Origin: Sporosarcina cascadiensis
Lineage (GTDB): Bacteria; Bacillota; Bacilli; Bacillales_A; Planococcaceae
DNA: 64,000 bases
Direction of reading: 5' to 3'
Assembly: GCF_009650995.1 (NCBI RefSeq)
Contig: NZ_WHVV01000001.1
Location: forward strand, 124,001-188,000
This document shows positions 18,224 to 27,166 of this stretch, one piece after another; the stretch's first letter is position 1; every line of letters starts with the position of its first letter. A program made the position numbers and the translations under genes. The notes below the pieces were generated by a model. That model worked only from the letters and a program-made list of their open reading frames with translations, was not told where the DNA came from and searched no databases.

Positions 18224-20056
18224 TCACATCACTCGCTTGAACATTTTTTCTAACTCATACGTAGTGAAATGAATTAAAACAGGACGGCCGTGCGGACAAG
18301 TATAGGGGTTATGACAGTTTCCAAGGTCTGTAAGCAGGCGTTCCATATCTGCTTGTGTCAAATAATAATTCGCTTTAATTGACCGTTTGCAGCTCATCAT
18401 GATCGCGCTCTCTTCCCGCAGTTTCTCCACATCTACTTTCCGGCTCTCCAGGACCTGCTCAATCATTTCTTCAATGATAGCGGCAGCCTGTCCTTCGGGA
18501 AACCATATTGGATATTCTTTTACCGTATAGGTGGAAGGCCCGAATGCTTCTAAATAAATTCCCACCCGCTCTAGTGCATCTTTGCATTCTTCAATTTTCA
18601 ATTGTTCATCTGCTGAATAATGAAAGACCATCGGCAACAACAGCTGCTGCCTTTCCTCTGCGCTTACTTGCCCGAGCTTCGTTTTGAAATATTCATATTT
18701 TATCCTCTCTTGCGCAGCGTGCTGGTCAATCAAATAAAAACCATCCTCATTTTGCGCAACGATATACGTACCGTGAATCTGTCCAACTGGAACAATTGCA
18801 GGAAAATGGCTGGATCTGGGTATTTCTGTTTGTTGTTCAGATGACACTTTTTGTTCTTCAGGCTCTTCAAATATTACTTCAGGAAAGTCCGGCTCCTGCT
18901 GAATAGCGGGCATATCTTGCTCTCTTACCGGAGTCTGTACGGTTGACTGATACGGTTGTACCGGGCCTTGAACTTCTACTTGCGGATGCCGGATTGAAGG
19001 TGTCCAGATCGTCTGCTGTTCAGACTCTGTCCTGACAGGTTTTTCTTTTTTAACGGCATCCGGAATAATCGACACACCTTGCACGGCTTCTTGTATAGCC
19101 TGTTTAATCAACGAAAATAATTCCTGCTCCTTGCTGATTCTTATATGACGCTTTGCAGGGTGCACGTTGACATCCGTCAAGATCGGATCCGCTGTTATAT
19201 TAACGACCGCAATCGGAAACCTGCCGATCGGCAAATACGTGTGCATCGCGTCGATACTAGCCTGCGTTCCCGGATAGCTTTTGATCCAGCGGCCATTCAT
19301 CAAAAGGGAAATATAGTTTTTAGATGCTCTGGTCATTTCAGGCAGTGTGATGAATCCATTCACTTTAAAATCTGCATCTTCTTTTTCAAACGGGATCATT
19401 TTGCGTGCTACAGATACTCCATATATATCGGCCAGGACTCTTAGCAGATCGCCTGAACCCGCTGTTCGCAAAAGCTGATGCTGATCGTGAGTCAGTGTGA
19501 ATGCTATATCAGGATGGCTCAGTGCCAGCCTGTTCAGCAGATCGATCGTATGTCCAAGTTCTGTCTGTATCGTCTTCATATATTTCAGACGGGCAGGAGT
19601 ATTAAAGAAAAGATGCTGCACGAGAAAATCGGTTCCTTTCCGCAGCGCGCCGGCTTCATGTTTTATGACTTTGCCGCCTTCTATTTCAACGACTGTTCCT
19701 TGTTCTTCTCCGTCAGATGTCCACAATGTGACTTTCGAGACTGCTGCGATACTTGCCAGCGCCTCTCCCCGAAATCCTAATGTCCGGATACGGAACAGAT
19801 CGTGTTCATTGGAAATTTTACTCGTTGCATGACGTTCAAAACAGCGCAGGGCGTCTTCTTCCGACATTCCTTTGCCATTATCTGTCACTCGGATCGAAGT
19901 CAGGCCCGCCTCTTCCAGTGTGATTTCAATTTTCGTGCTGTCTGCGTCAATCGCATTTTCCACGAGTTCTTTGACGATAGAAGCAGGACGTTCCACCACT
20001 TCACCCGCTGCAATTTTATTGGCTAACGTGTCTTCCATGATGTGAATGTGATTCAT
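18224..20056 (-). CDS. mutL: DNA mismatch repair protein MutL
   Basis: Mismatch-repair ATPase and latent endonuclease. The 610-residue protein has GHKL ATPase motifs (ELVENAIDAD about 31-40, DNGKGM, GFRGEALASI), a Q/P/E-rich linker (about 345-415) and a C-terminal domain with the endonuclease metal motif DQHAAQERIKYE and the zinc-site cysteines in MMSCKRS and CPHGRP. It is therefore the nicking-competent type expected where MutH is absent. Start codon ATG follows mutS by 13 bp, so the two form an operon. Confidence 0.97.
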   Translation of the reverse strand: MNHIHIMEDTLANKIAAGEVVERPASIVKELVENAIDADSTKIEITLEEAGLTSIRVTDNGKGMSEEDALRCFERHATSKISNEHDLFRIRTLGFRGEALASIAAVSKVTLWTSDGEEQGTVVEIEGGKVIKHEAGALRKGTDFLVQHLFFNTPARLKYMKTIQTELGHTIDLLNRLALSHPDIAFTLTHDQHQLLRTAGSGDLLRVLADIYGVSVARKMIPFEKEDADFKVNGFITLPEMTRASKNYISLLMNGRWIKSYPGTQASIDAMHTYLPIGRFPIAVVNITADPILTDVNVHPAKRHIRISKEQELFSLIKQAIQEAVQGVSIIPDAVKKEKPVRTESEQQTIWTPSIRHPQVEVQGPVQPYQSTVQTPVREQDMPAIQQEPDFPEVIFEEPEEQKVSSEQQTEIPRSSHFPAIVPVGQIHGTYIVAQNEDGFYLIDQHAAQERIKYEYFKTKLGQVSAEERQQLLLPMVFHYSADEQLKIEECKDALERVGIYLEAFGPSTYTVKEYPIWFPEGQAAAIIEEMIEQVLESRKVDVEKLREESAIMMSCKRSIKANYYLTQADMERLLTDLGNCHNPYTCPHGRPVLIHFTTYELEKMFKRVM

Positions 20057-20069
20057 TCGATCCCGCCTT

Positions 20070-22628
20070 TCATTTTACAGCTAATTGCGTTTTCCATTCT
20101 GCCAGCTTCTGCATGGCCTGCATCGGTGTCATGTTCATGACGTCTGTCGCTTCAATCTCTTCAAGCAGCCGAATTTTTGCAGGAGAAACAGCCGGTTCTT
20201 CGAATGAATCGAATAATGCAAGCTGTTCAGACACTGAATTCGCATCTTTCCCTGCGCTTTCTTCTTCAAAACAATACAGCAGATCTTTGGCTCGTCCAAC
20301 CAGTTCATTCGGCAGTCCCGCCAATTCCGCCACATGTATGCCGTAACTTTTATCTGCAGCACCCGGCAGAACTTTATGCAGAAATACCACTTTGCCATTC
20401 TGTTCTTTTGCTGCGACGTGAACGTTCATGAGACGTGCAAGAACATCTTCCAGTTTCGTCAGTTCATGGTAATGAGTGGAAAATAACGTGTTGGCCTGAA
20501 TTTCTTCATGAATATGCTCCATCATCGCCTGCGCGAGCGCCATGCCGTCATAAGTAGACGTACCTCGCCCGATTTCATCGAATAATAGCAGACTTCGTGA
20601 TGAGGCATGGGCAAGCGCATACTGGGACTCCATCATTTCCATCATAAATGTACTTTGGCCGGATGCCACATCATCGGCTGCACCGATTCTCGTGAAAATT
20701 TGATCGGTAATCGGCAGCATCGCTTTTTCACAGGGGACGAAACATCCGATCTGTGCCATTACAACCGTTAAAGCGACTTGGCGCATATAGGTGCTTTTAC
20801 CCGACATATTCGGCCCTGTAATCAGCAGCATATTGCTGTTTTCAGCCAGCTCACAAGAGTTCGGAATATAGAGTGAATGATTCATCATCTTTTCAACGAC
20901 AGGATGTCTGCCTGTTTGAATATGGAGTGCACGACCTTCATGGAATTCAGGTCTGACATATTGATTTTTTTCTGACACCGCAGCAAATGAAAGTAAGACA
21001 TCCAGTTCACTGATCACAGAAGCGAGCCGCTGAATGCGCTGCACATCATTCTTCACTTGATCACGAATGGCTGAAAACAGCTCTGTTTCAAGCGTCTGGC
21101 TGTCCGCTTCGGCATTCAAAATCAATTCTTCTTTCTCTTTAAGTTCTGCGGTGATGTAACGCTCTGCATTCGCCAGTGTCTGTTTCCGTTCATAACGACT
21201 TAGATCTGCCAAATGAATATTGGATTTCGTAATTTCAATATAATAGCCGAATATTCGGTTGTAGCCGATTTTTAACGTTTTAATTCCAGTTGCCTGGCGC
21301 TCTTTCTGTTCAAGCTGCGCCAGCCAGTTCTTGCCGTTGCGCGAAGCGTCGCGAAGCTGATCGAGTCTGTCATGGTAGCCGTCTTTGATCAGTCCGCCGT
21401 CTTTGCCGGACAGCGGCGGATTTTCTGCAATGGCATCAGCCAGTAAGTGAAAGGTTTCTTTACATGGGTCCATCTGTTCTGCAAGTTTTTGTAGCATCGG
21501 ACGCTGTGATTCATCGAGTATTTGTTTAAGTTTTGGTATATGTGTCAATGAATTTCTTAATTGTGCTAAATCACGGGCACTCGCGCTACCCATTGATATT
21601 CTCCCGGCAAGCCTCTCGAGATCATAAACATTCTTCAGTTCTTCAACCAATTCTTCACGCAGAAAATATTCATCAACTAAATTGCTGACTGCTTCCAGCC
21701 GGTCTTCGATAGCACGGTGCTGCGCCAACGGCTGATGAATCCACATTCTCAGTTTTCTTGCGCCCATTGCCGTGACGGTTTCATCAAGCACCCAAAACAG
21801 CGTGCCTTCTTTTTTGCCGGAACGGATTGTTTGAACAAGCTCCAGATTTCGCATGGAATTCGCATCAATGGACAGTTTAGCGTCTTTTTCAATATAGACG
21901 AACGGACGGATATGGCCGAATACCATTTTTTGCATCCGCAGGAGATAGGCCTGCAGCTTTCTGCATGCTTCCTGAAGTTCAGCGGGAAGATGTGCATATG
22001 TATCTTGACCGATCGTTTGAAGCTGCTCTGTATCTTCTATAGAAAGCATGATTTCCCGGCTTTCGAACATTTCATGCAGAGCCAGATGAAGCTGCTGATC
22101 CACGACTATTTCTTTCATTCCGAGTGATTCGATTTCAGCAAGCAGCGAGCGCTCCGTGCCTTCAATCAGTTCGACTTTTCCTTCGCCTGTTCCAACATCC
22201 AAATAAGCCAGTGCAAAACGCTGGTCGGCAATATTATGAACCGCTCCTATAAAATGATTTGCTTCAGTATCAATTGTTTTGCCTTCTGTAAGGGTTCCCG
22301 GTGTGACAACTTTCACCACTTCCCGTTTGACGATGCCTTTCACTGACCTTGGATCTTCCATCTGTTCGCAAATCGCTACTTTATGCCCTTTCTGAATTAA
22401 TGTTTCAATATAACCCGCAGCAGAATGATAGGGTATTCCGCACATGGGAATTCGGTCCTTTGATCCCGAATCCCGGCTCGTCAGTGTGATTTCTAAAATA
22501 GAAGAAGCATTCAGCGCATCTTCAAAAAACATTTCATAAAAGTCGCCGAGACGGAAAAATAAAAACGCATCCTTGTGCTGCTCTTTAATTTGTAAATACT
22601 GTTTAATCATCGGTGTGTGTTCAGACAT
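20070..22628 (-). CDS. mutS: DNA mismatch repair protein MutS
   Basis: Recognises mismatches and recruits MutL. The 852-residue protein has the mismatch-binding Phe-x-Glu in GDFYEMF near residue 30, the Walker A loop GPNMSGKST (about 604-612), the signature DEIGRGTSTYDG with Walker B, and the STHYHELT segment. A C-terminal tail of about 50 residues carries the helix PMQAMQKLAEWK and probably binds the beta clamp or mediates oligomerisation. It heads the mutS-mutL pair, about 120 bp downstream of cotE with a terminator between. Confidence 0.97.
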   Translation of the reverse strand: MSEHTPMIKQYLQIKEQHKDAFLFFRLGDFYEMFFEDALNASSILEITLTSRDSGSKDRIPMCGIPYHSAAGYIETLIQKGHKVAICEQMEDPRSVKGIVKREVVKVVTPGTLTEGKTIDTEANHFIGAVHNIADQRFALAYLDVGTGEGKVELIEGTERSLLAEIESLGMKEIVVDQQLHLALHEMFESREIMLSIEDTEQLQTIGQDTYAHLPAELQEACRKLQAYLLRMQKMVFGHIRPFVYIEKDAKLSIDANSMRNLELVQTIRSGKKEGTLFWVLDETVTAMGARKLRMWIHQPLAQHRAIEDRLEAVSNLVDEYFLREELVEELKNVYDLERLAGRISMGSASARDLAQLRNSLTHIPKLKQILDESQRPMLQKLAEQMDPCKETFHLLADAIAENPPLSGKDGGLIKDGYHDRLDQLRDASRNGKNWLAQLEQKERQATGIKTLKIGYNRIFGYYIEITKSNIHLADLSRYERKQTLANAERYITAELKEKEELILNAEADSQTLETELFSAIRDQVKNDVQRIQRLASVISELDVLLSFAAVSEKNQYVRPEFHEGRALHIQTGRHPVVEKMMNHSLYIPNSCELAENSNMLLITGPNMSGKSTYMRQVALTVVMAQIGCFVPCEKAMLPITDQIFTRIGAADDVASGQSTFMMEMMESQYALAHASSRSLLLFDEIGRGTSTYDGMALAQAMMEHIHEEIQANTLFSTHYHELTKLEDVLARLMNVHVAAKEQNGKVVFLHKVLPGAADKSYGIHVAELAGLPNELVGRAKDLLYCFEEESAGKDANSVSEQLALFDSFEEPAVSPAKIRLLEEIEATDVMNMTPMQAMQKLAEWKTQLAVK

Positions 22629-22725
22629 CTATAACCCTCATTTATTCGCTCATTTTCTTTCCATTATAACAAACCTGATGGTAGTTAACGAATCAAAAGA
22701 AATAGCTTTTCTTCAGGCAAAATAA

Positions 22726-22750
22726 AAAAGCCGGTAAAAAACCGGCTTTT
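22726..22750 (-). terminator. terminator at the end of cotE
   Basis: AAAAGCCGG (22726-22734) pairs with CCGGCTTTT (22742-22750), overlapping the cotE stop codon; the plus-strand A-run supplies the U-tract on the minus strand. Confidence 0.85.
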
Positions 22751-23327
22751 AAAACGGTGAATCTTTACGTCTCATCGACTGAGGTGTTTCTTGTTTTGCA
22801 GGCGGTCCCTGTGTTTTCTTTTCTTCCATGACAATCGAAGATGATTCTGTGTATGCCAGTGGCCATTCTTCTTCATATGGATCGGGGTGAATCGTTACAG
22901 ACACCTTCGTTTCCCCCACCATCTCCACGACCAATTCTCTTTCAATTGAAATCGCAAAGTTCTTTCCGCATTCCGAAATGCTGGCTTCCGTACAGTTCGG
23001 GTGCTGAATGACAGACACAATCGTCTCTTCGTGTTTTGACGTTGGCTCATCCCGGTAATGCAGGGCAATTTTATCTTTGTATGGAACGGATTCCGTGAAG
23101 ACCGATGTTTTGGAGTGATCGTGATGAGAATACCAGACGTTTACATCAAAGCTCCCTGTCACTTCCACATGATTTCCTGTTTTCTTCGCCTGATATGTGT
23201 GGTTAATGACCCAGCAGCCCAAAATACTCGAAGGCTGATTTGGCGGTTTTAACGTCACAGTGCTCTCTGATCGATGCTTTCCTTTGGCAATAACAGCTTT
23301 CGTCACAATTTGTCGTAAGTTTTTCAG
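22749..23327 (-). CDS. cotE: spore outer coat morphogenetic protein CotE, probable CTG start
   Basis: CotE directs assembly of the outer spore coat. The 192-residue product matches the family in TKAVIAKGKHR, PSSILGCWVINHTYQA, EVTGSFDVNVWYS, HPNCTEASIS and VEMVGETKVSVTIHPD; the acidic C-terminal tail of B. subtilis CotE is replaced here by a lysine/proline-rich end. The first ordinary start codon (GTG at 23306) would remove the conserved N-terminus and lies 28 nt from the only ribosome site. AAGGAGGA sits six bases before CTG at 23327, giving KNLRQIVTKAVIAKG, which aligns with the B. subtilis N-terminus. An in-frame TAA closes the frame just upstream, so CTG initiation is the best model. Confidence 0.88.
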   Translation of the reverse strand: MKNLRQIVTKAVIAKGKHRSESTVTLKPPNQPSSILGCWVINHTYQAKKTGNHVEVTGSFDVNVWYSHHDHSKTSVFTESVPYKDKIALHYRDEPTSKHEETIVSVIQHPNCTEASISECGKNFAISIERELVVEMVGETKVSVTIHPDPYEEEWPLAYTESSSIVMEEKKTQGPPAKQETPQSMRRKDSPF

Positions 23328-23388
23328 TTTTCTTCCTCCTTCTTAGGCTTCTATCCATCCTATGCAACAGCAGCCCAGAAAGTGAAAA

Positions 23389-23419
23389 AATCGGCAAGGA
23401 ATTTTATCCCCAGCCGATT
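23389..23419 (-). terminator. terminator downstream of ricA
   Basis: AATCGGC (23389-23395) pairs with GCCGATT (23413-23419); the preceding plus-strand A-run gives a U-tract for minus-strand transcripts from ricA. Confidence 0.75.
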
Positions 23420-23424
23420 TATTA

Positions 23425-23859
23425 TTAAGACAATGATTTTTTTGAAGTATTTTCTACATATGAACCGGTTTCGCCGCGCAATACATCGCCGCCGGTAGAT
23501 TCGATAATTTCATCCGTGACACTGTTTGCAATTGTATTTGAAACAAGCTGCAGCAAATCATTCACTTCGTCTTGTGATTGCTTGAATTCTTGAACCAATG
23601 GAATTTCATCAATCTCACCCTGTACCTGTTCAATTTTCTTCTCAATGTTTTTCAAAGCACGTTCTTTTTCATAGTGCTGGAAATTTACCGCCTGTGTCTG
23701 AAGTGATTTAAGACTGGCAATTTTTTCACGCACTTTTTGATTTTCATTAATTTGCGCTTCTGCACGCTTATAGAATTCTACTTCTTCCGTGTTTGCAAGC
23801 ATATGCGCCAAGTCGCGTGCTTTTGCTATAATATCGTCTTTCGTGTACAGCTTTTCCAT
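23425..23859 (-). CDS. ricA: RicA (YmcA), regulator of RNase Y processing and development
   Basis: In B. subtilis RicA forms the RicAFT complex with RicF (YlbF) and RicT (YaaT), which carries 4Fe-4S clusters, helps RNase Y mature certain operon mRNAs and promotes sporulation, competence and biofilm formation. The 144-residue product is all helical and closely matches the family (EEVEFYKRAEAQINENQKV, FQHYEKERALKNIEKKI, VNDLLQLVSNTI, STGGDVLRGETGS). It contains no cysteine at all, although B. subtilis RicA has one near the C-terminus thought to bind a cluster. It overlaps the miaB stop by one base and is co-transcribed with it. Confidence 0.92.
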   Translation of the reverse strand: MEKLYTKDDIIAKARDLAHMLANTEEVEFYKRAEAQINENQKVREKIASLKSLQTQAVNFQHYEKERALKNIEKKIEQVQGEIDEIPLVQEFKQSQDEVNDLLQLVSNTIANSVTDEIIESTGGDVLRGETGSYVENTSKKSLS

Positions 23860-25406
23860 TATGCCATCACCTTTTCCTCTTTAGATACTCCGATGTATTC
23901 TCCATCGAGCGACCATGTTTTTGCTTCTGTGATTCTGACTTCTACAATTTGTCCTATTACGGAGCGGGGTGCTTTAAAGTTTACCAGCTTGCTTTTTTCT
24001 GTATACCCCGCAAGAACATCAGGATTTTTCTTACTCTCGCCTTCTACCAGAACTTTTACGACTTGTCCCTGATACGGCTTCATTGCTTCTGCGGACATCT
24101 CATTCACCAGTTTGTTCAGTCGCTGCAGACGTTCTTTCTTCACTTCCATCGGTACATTGTCGATCATTTTCGCAGCCGGCGTTCCTTCACGCGGTGAATA
24201 AATATACGTAAACGCCGTGTCAAATCCCACTTCACGATACAACGACATCGTTTCTTCGAACTGTTCATCCGTTTCATTCGGGAAACCGACAATAATATCT
24301 GTTGTCAGAGAAGCAGTAGGGATGGCTTTACGAATTTTATCAACGAGAACTAAGTAATGTTCACGTGTATATTTACGCGCCATAATCTTCAGCATCTCAC
24401 TTGATCCGGACTGTACCGGCAAGTGAATATGGTCGACCAGATTGCCACCTTTTGCGAGAACCTCAATCAAATGATCATCGAAATCACGCGGATGGCTCGT
24501 CGTGAAACGAATTCTTGGGATGTCGATCAGACGAAGATCATTCATCAAATCGCCTAAACGGTAGGTGATGTCATCAAAGTCTTTCCCATACGCGTTGACG
24601 TTCTGGCCAAGCAAAGTGATTTCTTTATAGCCTTCTGCAGCGAGCTGACGAACTTCCTGGATGATATCATCTGGTCGGCGGCTGCGTTCTTTTCCGCGTG
24701 TATACGGCACAATACAGTACGTGCAGAACTTATCACAGCCGTACATGATATTGACCCATGCCTTGATCTTGCCATGTCGAACTTTCGGCAAATCTTCAAT
24801 GACATCGCCTTCTTTTGACCAAACTTCAATGACCATCTCTTTTGACATATAGGCCTCATGCAAAATATGCGGCAGGCGGTGAATATTGTGCGTGCCGAAG
24901 ATCATATCGACCTGATCGTACGTCTTCAGTATTTTATTAACGACAGATTCTTCTTGCGACATACAGCCGCAGACACCAATCAACAGTTCGGGACGTTCCC
25001 GCTTCAGCGATTTCAGATGCCCCAGTTCGCCGAATACTTTATTCTCTGCATTTTCACGGATTGCACAGGTATTCAGCAGAATAACGTCCGCGTCCTGTAC
25101 GGTATCGGTGGATTCATAACCGAGAGCCATGAAAATACCGGCGATGACTTCTGTATCATGCTCGTTCATTTGGCAGCCATATGTACGGATATAAAACTTC
25201 CGACCTTGGCCCATGCCTTTAAAGCGCTGATCTATTTGAAAATTATCATGATATTCGACTTCTTCTTTCCCGCGTTTTTTTGCATCTTTCAAAGAAGGTG
25301 CACTATACACAGACTCAAAATATTTGCTATAGTCTTTTTCAGTTGTTTTGGCAGTTGGTGCATTTTCTGTTGCGAGTCCAGCCTGCAAACGCTGTTCTTC
25401 ATTCAT
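23859..25406 (-). CDS. miaB: tRNA-2-methylthio-N6-dimethylallyladenosine synthase MiaB
   Basis: Radical SAM enzyme that methylthiolates i6A37 made by MiaA. The 515-residue protein has the three auxiliary-cluster cysteines in [21 protein letters not shown] and [10 protein letters not shown], the radical SAM motif [16 protein letters not shown], and a C-terminal TRAM domain (about 435-500). An N-terminal extension of about 65 residues is usual in Bacillales. AAAGGGG precedes the ATG. It leads the miaB-ricA unit. Confidence 0.97.
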   Translation of the reverse strand: MNEEQRLQAGLATENAPTAKTTEKDYSKYFESVYSAPSLKDAKKRGKEEVEYHDNFQIDQRFKGMGQGRKFYIRTYGCQMNEHDTEVIAGIFMALGYESTDTVQDADVILLNTCAIRENAENKVFGELGHLKSLKRERPELLIGVCGCMSQEESVVNKILKTYDQVDMIFGTHNIHRLPHILHEAYMSKEMVIEVWSKEGDVIEDLPKVRHGKIKAWVNIMYGCDKFCTYCIVPYTRGKERSRRPDDIIQEVRQLAAEGYKEITLLGQNVNAYGKDFDDITYRLGDLMNDLRLIDIPRIRFTTSHPRDFDDHLIEVLAKGGNLVDHIHLPVQSGSSEMLKIMARKYTREHYLVLVDKIRKAIPTASLTTDIIVGFPNETDEQFEETMSLYREVGFDTAFTYIYSPREGTPAAKMIDNVPMEVKKERLQRLNKLVNEMSAEAMKPYQGQVVKVLVEGESKKNPDVLAGYTEKSKLVNFKAPRSVIGQIVEVRITEAKTWSLDGEYIGVSKEEKVMA

Positions 25407-25885
25407 TGCAGCAGCCCCTTTCTAATACTTATCGGGAAATAAGCATACATGATGTTATTATACTGAACTTTTATCTGATATGACAGCAAAGGACTAAATT
25501 GTCGCAGGTTTGTCATCAAAAAAAGGGCTCTTCTCCAAAACTTGTGCTTGATAGTCTATTTCATGAGCAGAGTGAGATTTGACATACCAGCGTAGACGCA
25601 GCTGCAGGACGGTTATGAGCGCGGAGGCCCATTCAATGATCACGGCGGGTTGCGGTATGATCACGCGGCCGAGCCGAATGATCACGTGTACGGTGTGTAT
25701 GAGCGGTTGAGGCTGGGCTATGAGCGCTTGGGCAGATAGCATGATCATCCGCGAAACTTCTTTGGCAGGCAGCCACGCTTTTCGCCAGCAAGCTCATCAC
25801 GCGCCGTAGCGGGTTTACCTGCAGCATGATTTTAGTAATTCTAACATGACAAGTTGTCAAGAACTCATTTTTCCGCAGAACTAAA
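25407..25885. other. gene-free interval between miaB and spoVS
   Basis: About 480 bp without a credible gene. It holds the 21-bp repeat array at 25615-25750 and GC-rich flanks. B. subtilis has tdh and kbl between spoVS and miaB; neither is here. Short frames crossing the array exist only because its period is a multiple of three. Confidence 0.6.
25615..25750. repeat. array of diverged 21-bp tandem repeats
   Basis: Six complete 21-bp units start at 25615, 25636, 25657, 25678, 25699 and 25720, and a partial seventh at 25741. Each begins ATGATCAC or ATGAGCG and continues with about 12 variable GC-rich bases. The strict period with only the first 8-9 bases kept indicates selection or recent tandem growth rather than chance. 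Confidence 0.85.
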
Positions 25886-25889
25886 AAAG

Positions 25890-25912
25890 ACCACAGATTA
25901 TTTTCTGTGGTT
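25890..25912 (-). terminator. terminator downstream of spoVS
   Basis: ACCACAG and CTGTGGT arms (25890-25911) around ATTATTTT, with a plus-strand A-run before it that becomes the U-tract on the minus strand. Confidence 0.8.
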
Positions 25913-25941
25913 TGAAGAGTAACATTACAAATCTAAACAGC

Positions 25942-26208
25942 TCAACGAGTTTTTTTCTCTACAAGAAGTTTGAGAGCTGTCCTTGCTTCTCCATTGATTT
26001 CAATATCTGTAAATGCAGGTGCGCAGATCAGGTCTCCGCCACTCGGGGCCACAAAACCTCTTGCAATTGCTATGGCCTTCACTGCTTGATTTAATGCGCC
26101 AGCTCCGACTGCCTGGATTTCTGCATAGCCTTGTTCGCGGATGACTGCAACCAATGCACCCGCAACAGAGTTTGGATTTGATCTGGAAGATACTTTCAAG
26201 GGACTCAC
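25942..26208 (-). CDS. spoVS: stage V sporulation protein S
   Basis: An 88-residue Alba-like protein needed for normal spore coat and cortex development in B. subtilis. The body is nearly invariant in spore formers: NPNSVAGALVAVIREQG, EIQAVGAGALNQAVKAIAI, ARGFVAPSGGDLICAPAFTD. Start is GTG at 26208 with AAGGAGGA six bases upstream. It follows ymdB, with about 90 bp between them, as in B. subtilis, and may be transcribed both with it and alone. Confidence 0.96.
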   Translation of the reverse strand: MSPLKVSSRSNPNSVAGALVAVIREQGYAEIQAVGAGALNQAVKAIAIARGFVAPSGGDLICAPAFTDIEINGEARTALKLLVEKKTR

Positions 26209-26300
26209 GATATTTCCTCCTTATTTTGCAATGTCTATGGAAAAGCTATATTCCATAAGCCATCCTATGAAAGATCAGGAGGAATTAGACGCTATTCGGA

Positions 26301-27098
26301 TTAGTTTGTAAATGGATGATCTTCGTTTATTCGAATACGTTCAATGTGAAGGGCTTTCCCGGTACTGTCATCCAGTTCCACAAACATCCCATTCAGCTGC
26401 GGCCGGCCATTTTTCGGCACTTCAAAGCGTGTCGGTAAATTCGTGTAGAATCGATACAGAACATCCTCTTTTTTCATTCCAAGTATTTCATCATAGGGTC
26501 CTGTCATACCGGCGTCAGTTAAATACGCTGTGCCGCCTGGTAATATGCGTTCATCTGCTGTCTGCACATGCGTATGCGTACCGACCACAACTGATGCTTT
26601 CCCGTCCAGATGCCAGCCCATCGCAATTTTCTCACTTGTAGCTTCCGCATGGAAATCAACGAAAATAAGTGGTGACAGTTCTTTTGCTTCTGCAATTAAT
26701 TCATCTGCTTTAGCGAATGGATCATCATGCGGCGGCAGGAACGTCCGACCGTGCAAATTAATAACCGACAATGTTACCCCGTTCTTCGTGACCGCTGTCA
26801 TGCCCTTGCCCGGCGCCTGATCAGAAAAGTTTGCAGGACGGATTAAATAATCGACATCATCAATAAAATCGAAAATTTCTTTTTGATCCCATGTATGATT
26901 CCCCATCGTAATGACGTCTACACCGGCATACAGCAAATCCTGATAGATGGCTTTTGTAATGCCTCTTCCCGATGCTGCATTTTCACCATTTGCGATAATT
27001 ACATCCGCTTGGTATTTTCTTTTCAGACGTGATAAATTATCCATCACCATATCGCGCCCAATTGAACCGACAATATCACCAATAAAAATTACTCTCAT
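26301..27098 (-). CDS. ymdB: YmdB, metallophosphoesterase / 2',3'-cyclic phosphodiesterase
   Basis: A 265-residue calcineurin-like phosphoesterase that hydrolyses 2',3'-cyclic AMP in vitro and influences biofilm and nanotube formation in B. subtilis. Metal ligands appear in order: FIGDIVGSIGRD, ANGENAASG, TMGNHTWDQ, FVDFHAEATSEK, GTHTHVQTAD. All ligand positions seem intact. It follows rny, with which it is usually linked, although a terminator hairpin sits in the 68-bp gap. Confidence 0.93.
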   Translation of the reverse strand: MRVIFIGDIVGSIGRDMVMDNLSRLKRKYQADVIIANGENAASGRGITKAIYQDLLYAGVDVITMGNHTWDQKEIFDFIDDVDYLIRPANFSDQAPGKGMTAVTKNGVTLSVINLHGRTFLPPHDDPFAKADELIAEAKELSPLIFVDFHAEATSEKIAMGWHLDGKASVVVGTHTHVQTADERILPGGTAYLTDAGMTGPYDEILGMKKEDVLYRFYTNLPTRFEVPKNGRPQLNGMFVELDDSTGKALHIERIRINEDHPFTN

Positions 27099-27123
27099 CC
27101 TTTAAACCTCTTTCCAAAATGAA

Positions 27124-27152
27124 AACAGCTTCCCATCGAACCGGAAGCTGTT
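27124..27152 (-). terminator. terminator between rny and ymdB
   Basis: A 10-bp stem AACAGCTTCC (27124-27133) with GGAAGCTGTT (27143-27152), then TTTTCATTTT on the minus strand. It probably reduces rather than abolishes read-through into ymdB. Confidence 0.75.
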
Positions 27153-27166
27153 AACTTAGTTATTCG

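Noticed and set aside
25615..25750. CRISPR array
   Set aside because: Units are contiguous and diverged, 21 bp long, with no unique spacers and no cas genes nearby.
25494..25860. Two minus-strand open frames (about 84 and 75 codons) across the 21-bp repeats
   Set aside because: They are open because the repeat period is a multiple of three; no ribosome site, no recognisable family, and the peptides merely mirror the repeats.
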